Positions 62,253 to 64,000 of a stretch of 64,000 nucleotides of DNA are shown here, piece after piece. The notes under the pieces are model-generated. The model saw only the letters and a list, made by a program, of their open reading frames with translations. It had not been told where the DNA came from and did no database searches. The DNA lies in assembly GCF_014635325.1 (NCBI RefSeq), contig NZ_BMCT01000005.1, positions 248,001 to 312,000 of the forward strand, given 5' to 3'. This stretch comes from Azorhizobium oxalatiphilum. Its GTDB lineage: Bacteria > Pseudomonadota > Alphaproteobacteria > Rhizobiales > Xanthobacteraceae. Position numbers and translations under genes: made by a program. Numbering within the stretch: position 1 is the first letter of the stretch; the number at the start of each line of letters is the position of its first letter.

Positions 62253-63184
62253 GCGAATTGGTTGCGGCGGAAGCGGAGGGCATGGAGCCGACGCGGTGCG
62301 GCTTCGTGGCCCTGCTGGGCGCCCCCAATGCCGGCAAGTCCACGCTCACGAACCAGTTGGTCGGCACCAAGGTCTCCATCGTCTCGCACAAGGTGCAGAC
62401 CACCCGCGCGGTGGTGAAGGGCATTGCGCTTGATGGCGCGGCCCAGATCATCCTCGTGGATACCCCCGGCATCTTCGCGCCCAAGCGGCGGCTCGAGCGG
62501 GCGATGGTCAACACCGCCTGGACGTCGGCTTCCGACGCCGACGTGGTGGCTCTGCTGGTGGATGCCAATCGTGGCATCGACGAGAACGTGGAATCCATCC
62601 TCAAGCCGCTGGCCGAGGTGAAGCGGCCGCGCGCCCTGATCCTCAACAAGATCGACCTGATCCGCCGCGACACCCTGCTGGCGCTGGCCCAGACGCTGAC
62701 CGAGCGGCTGCCGTTCGAAGAGGTCTTCATGGTTTCGGCCATGAATGGCGATGGCGTGGATGCGGTGCGCAAATGGTTCGCGGGCAAGGTGCCGTTCAGC
62801 CCGTGGCTCTATCCGGAAGACCAGATCTCGGACGCCCCCATGCGCATGCTGGCGGCTGAGATCACCCGCGAAAAGCTGTTCCTGCGCCTGCATGATGAGC
62901 TGCCCTACCGCTCCACGGTCGAGACCGAGAGCTGGAAGGAGCTGAAGGACAAGTCCGTCCGCATCGAACAGACCATCTTCGTGGAGCGCGAGAGCCAGCG
63001 GAAGATCGTGCTGGGCAAGGGCGGGGCGGCCATCAAGGCCATCTCCACCGAGGCCCGCGCCGAGATCGCCGAGGTCATCGAGCAGAAGGTGCACCTGTTC
63101 CTGTTCGTGAAGGTGCGCGAGAACTGGGCGGATGATCCGGAGCGCTATCGCGAGATGGGGCTCGAATTCCCGCACGGGGACTGA
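62249..63184 (+). CDS. era: GTPase Era
   Basis: 311 residues. Assembly GTPase for the 30S ribosomal subunit. The G1 motif is GAPNAGKSTLTNQL, G2 effector segment VQTTRAVVKG, G3 DTPGIF and G4 NKID. A C-terminal KH domain contains RKIVLGKGGAAIKAIS, which binds the 3' end of 16S rRNA. Its ATG overlaps the rnc stop. Confidence 0.97.
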   Translation: MSELVAAEAEGMEPTRCGFVALLGAPNAGKSTLTNQLVGTKVSIVSHKVQTTRAVVKGIALDGAAQIILVDTPGIFAPKRRLERAMVNTAWTSASDADVVALLVDANRGIDENVESILKPLAEVKRPRALILNKIDLIRRDTLLALAQTLTERLPFEEVFMVSAMNGDGVDAVRKWFAGKVPFSPWLYPEDQISDAPMRMLAAEITREKLFLRLHDELPYRSTVETESWKELKDKSVRIEQTIFVERESQRKIVLGKGGAAIKAISTEARAEIAEVIEQKVHLFLFVKVRENWADDPERYREMGLEFPHGD

Positions 63185-63191
63185 CACCACC

Positions 63192-63938
63192 GTGGAATGG
63201 ACCGACGAAGGCATCGTTCTCGGCGCCCGGCGCCATGGGGAGAGCGGTGCCGTCGTCGATCTGATGACGCGCACGCGCGGGCGGCATGCCGGTCTCGTGC
63301 GCGGTGGCGGGACGAGCCGCCTTGCGGCTCTGCTCCAGCCGGGCAACACGCTGCATGCGGTGTGGCGGGCGCGGCTGGAGAGCCAGCTCGGCCTGATGAG
63401 CGTGGAGCCGCTGACCCTGCGCTCCGATGCGCTGATGCGCACGGCCCATGGCAGTTTCGGCGTGACCTATCTGGCGGCGCTCATGCGCCTGCTGCCGGAG
63501 CGCGATCCCCATCCCGGCCTGTTCGCCACCCTCAATGCCATTCTCGACGCCTTCGAGACGCCGGAGGGGGCGGGCGAGCTTCTGGCCCGGTTCGAGGTGG
63601 CTCTGCTGGGAGAATTGGGATTCGGACTGGATCTGACCCGCTGCGCCGCCACCGGCGGCAACAACGATCTGGCCTATGTGTCCCCGAAGAGCGGGCGGGC
63701 GGTCTCGCGCAGTGCGGGCGATCCCTATGCGGACAAGCTGTTCGTGCTGCCGACCTTCCTGATCGGCGGAATCCTGCCGCCGAGCCTCGGCGATCTGGAG
63801 GCGGGGCTCAGGATCAGCGGCTATTTTCTGGAAAGCCGTGTCATGGCGCCGCGCGGGCTCCAGATGCCTGAAGCCCGCGCGGGATTTCTGAGTGCCGTCA
63901 GGCGGGCGATGGCCGCCACTGCGGTGCCCGGTCAGTAA
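63192..63938 (+). CDS. recO: DNA repair protein RecO
   Basis: 248 residues from GTG 63192 (read Met-Glu-Trp-Thr-Asp), eight bases after the era stop; no ATG fits the conserved N-terminus EWTDEGIVLGARRHGES. RecO loads RecA at single-strand gaps. The OB-fold N-terminus, then GGGTSRLAALLQPGNTLHAVWRARLESQLG and the helical C-terminal domain are as expected. The zinc-finger Cys cluster of some RecO proteins is not evident: the region LTRCAATGGNNDLAYVSPKSGRAVS keeps only one Cys. Confidence 0.93.
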   Translation: MEWTDEGIVLGARRHGESGAVVDLMTRTRGRHAGLVRGGGTSRLAALLQPGNTLHAVWRARLESQLGLMSVEPLTLRSDALMRTAHGSFGVTYLAALMRLLPERDPHPGLFATLNAILDAFETPEGAGELLARFEVALLGELGFGLDLTRCAATGGNNDLAYVSPKSGRAVSRSAGDPYADKLFVLPTFLIGGILPPSLGDLEAGLRISGYFLESRVMAPRGLQMPEARAGFLSAVRRAMAATAVPGQ

Positions 63939-64000
63939 TAGCCGGGGCCGCCGCGATAATAGCCGCCGCCGAAGCGGGGCGGGGGCGGGCCGTAGCCACG
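63932..64000 (-). CDS. Gly/Tyr-rich protein, C-terminal fragment (cut by window edge)
   Basis: A minus-strand frame open at base 64000 ends with TGA at 63934-63932. The last 22 residues are RGYGPPPPRFGGGYYRGGPGY followed by Y. This Gly-Tyr-Pro tail is like those of small secreted or surface proteins in Rhizobiales. The stop overlaps the final codons of recO. Identity cannot be determined from the fragment. Confidence 0.6.
   Translation of the reverse strand, partial: RGYGPPPPRFGGGYYRGGPGYY

Noticed and set aside
1-64000. CRISPR arrays, rRNA genes, insertion sequences
   Set aside because: No regularly spaced repeats of CRISPR size, no rRNA-like segments and no transposase genes with terminal repeats were seen in the window.

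Overview
The window is high-GC chromosomal DNA from an alphaproteobacterium. The conserved block rel-pdxJ-acpS-lepB-rnc-era-recO at 57.1-63.9 kb is the standard alphaproteobacterial order. A gene set for C1/methylamine use, malyl-CoA lyase and MeaB, plus overall gene content, suggests Rhizobiales, possibly Xanthobacteraceae. That placement is inference from gene content and not a database result.

Region 1 (1 to about 12.34 kb) is the end of an integrated mobile element. It holds the first 26 codons of a relaxase cut by the window edge, a MobC-like accessory gene, possible oriT hairpins, a mod-res restriction-modification pair with an unusually long Mod, a divergent C5-cytosine methyltransferase, a plasmid-type replication initiator and a 669-residue tyrosine recombinase. 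The recombinase sits next to the 3' end of tRNA-Gln(UUG), the likely attachment site. Three copies of an 8-bp word at exact 13-bp spacing lie between integrase and tRNA. The element continues beyond the left edge.

Region 2 (12.5-29.9 kb) is ordinary chromosome: an enoyl-CoA-hydratase-family gene without the usual catalytic glutamates, a tightly overlapping operon (meaB, pcp, tauE-like, TIGR02186 family), csbD, folP-folK, a HerA-like ATPase, a degenerate receiver-like protein, an M20 peptidase, a ZntB/CorA transporter, a phytase-like secreted protein, a GT39-type glycosyltransferase, iron/manganese superoxide dismutase and a proline-rich membrane protein.

Region 3 (29.9-42.9 kb) is the metabolic centrepiece: an apparently complete N-methylglutamate pathway for methylamine. 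It has a gamma-glutamylmethylamide synthetase-like glutamine synthetase (gmaS), the three glutamate-synthase-like subunits (mgsABC, also called glxBCD) and the four sarcosine-oxidase-like subunits (mgdABCD, also called soxBDAG), followed by purU. Two candidate regulators are embedded: a GlxA-type AraC regulator and an XRE-cupin regulator. Methylamine nitrogen would be released as ammonia/glutamate and the methyl carbon passed as formaldehyde or methylene-tetrahydrofolate. PurU would then release formate. Malyl-CoA lyase (48.7 kb) and MeaB (16.1 kb) are consistent with serine-cycle or ethylmalonyl-CoA metabolism.

Region 4 (43-57 kb) has tRNA-Phe, a 53-residue peptide with a bacteriocin-leader-like Gly-Gly motif, an SDR, an orphan family-5 solute-binding protein, an IalB-family protein, hspQ, malyl-CoA lyase, a Tat-exported gamma-glutamylcyclotransferase-like protein, an AEC transporter, two SDRs divergent from a LysR regulator, a UbiH-type hydroxylase and a quinone oxidoreductase.

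Region 5 (57-64 kb) is the housekeeping block: stringent response, pyridoxal phosphate, acyl-carrier-protein activation, signal peptidase, RNase III, Era and RecO. It ends with the C-terminus of a Gly/Tyr-rich protein on the opposite strand, cut by the right edge.
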